In this document: positions 63,721 through 64,000 of the stretch, piece after piece | Position numbering within the stretch: the first letter of the stretch is position 1 | How the letters are laid out: each line of letters begins with the position of its first letter | The notes under the pieces: model-generated | What the model was told of the DNA's origin: nothing | Seen by the model: the letters and a program-made list of their open reading frames with translations, nothing else | Databases searched by the model: none | NCBI GenBank assembly: GCA_964034945.1 | Contig: OZ035961.1 | Coordinates: 3,826,001 to 3,890,000, forward strand | Direction of reading: 5' to 3' | From: Chrysopilus asiliformis | Taxonomy: Eukaryota; Arthropoda; Insecta; Diptera; Rhagionidae | DNA: 64,000 nt | Translations under genes and position numbers: made by a program

Positions 63721-64000
63721 AATCTAATAAGGGTATTCACAGTCCTCTTTTAAATTGCGAGTAATTTTACCGCTCGGTAATTCAGTCAAATTTAACAGAT
63801 TTTTACCGAGACGGTAATTTGGTTCATGTAAAAATGAATTACCGGATTCGGTAATTGTAGACATGCCTTGAGTCGTGTTTTCCGGCCCGGTTATTCGGTA
63901 TCAAGAATCAACCGCGAGTGGCGCTAGTAATGTTTTTAGTTGTCAAATTTTTTCGCTGGTTTTTTTGTTAATCTCATCGGACTGCAAATTTTTTCAATTT

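Overview
This is an AT-rich window of an arthropod nuclear genome, almost certainly an insect and probably a fly or midge. The evidence is intron-containing genes whose proteins look closest to insect versions (NADP-malic enzyme, a CFAP97/Hemingway-type ciliary protein, Patj), long AT-rich introns and intergenic DNA, an irritans-type mariner very like Himar1, and a crowd of small inverted-repeat DNA transposons. There are no prokaryotic-style operons, no rRNA, no CRISPR array and no convincing tRNA.

Left third (1-15077, minus strand): one gene, NADP-dependent malic enzyme (Men). It was rebuilt from five coding exons: 15007-15077, 9398-9989, 1041-1376, 259-856 and 1-200. The 3' end runs off the left edge. 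All splice sites are GT-AG, the phases agree, and the joined exons give 599 codons. The first 221 residues are a cysteine-rich, low-complexity extension that begins with an apparent N-myristoylation signal. The two long introns (8.0 and 5.0 kb) hold a foldback MITE, hAT-type and piggyBac-type MITEs, a tandem array and decayed repeats.

Middle (15078-31565): upstream of Men lie further MITEs and a modular LINE/SINE-like fragment. Next comes a complete, apparently intact mariner (21978-23270) with perfect 30-bp inverted repeats and a TA duplication. A four-exon CFAP97/Hemingway-like gene (25664-26846, plus strand) follows, then the large single-exon Patj coding region (29469-31559, plus strand). 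Patj has four PDZ domains but no L27 domain visible in the window. A splice donor lies just after its stop, and a short overlapping upstream ORF sits on its start codon.

Right half (31566-64000): mostly gene-poor, AT-rich DNA, possibly in part the 3'-UTR intron of Patj. It holds a 1.6-kb element with about 131-bp terminal inverted repeats and an internal higher-order tandem array (40191-41778). It also holds a DD41D transposon with perfect 32-bp TIRs whose transposase appears to have lost its DNA-binding half in frame (53159-54055), copies of a repeat family carrying GTCC/GTCT microsatellites, and several MITEs. A possible orphan terminal exon (51778-52034) and possible 5' exons with good splice donors (about 61060-62046) hint at further plus-strand genes.

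The host genes are not an operon: Men concerns NADPH and pyruvate metabolism, the CFAP97-like protein cilia and sperm axonemes, and Patj apical epithelial polarity. No new multi-gene system was found. The most notable points are the Patj lacking L27, the lipidation-competent malic enzyme isoform, the HTH-less DD41D transposase and the long-TIR composite element.
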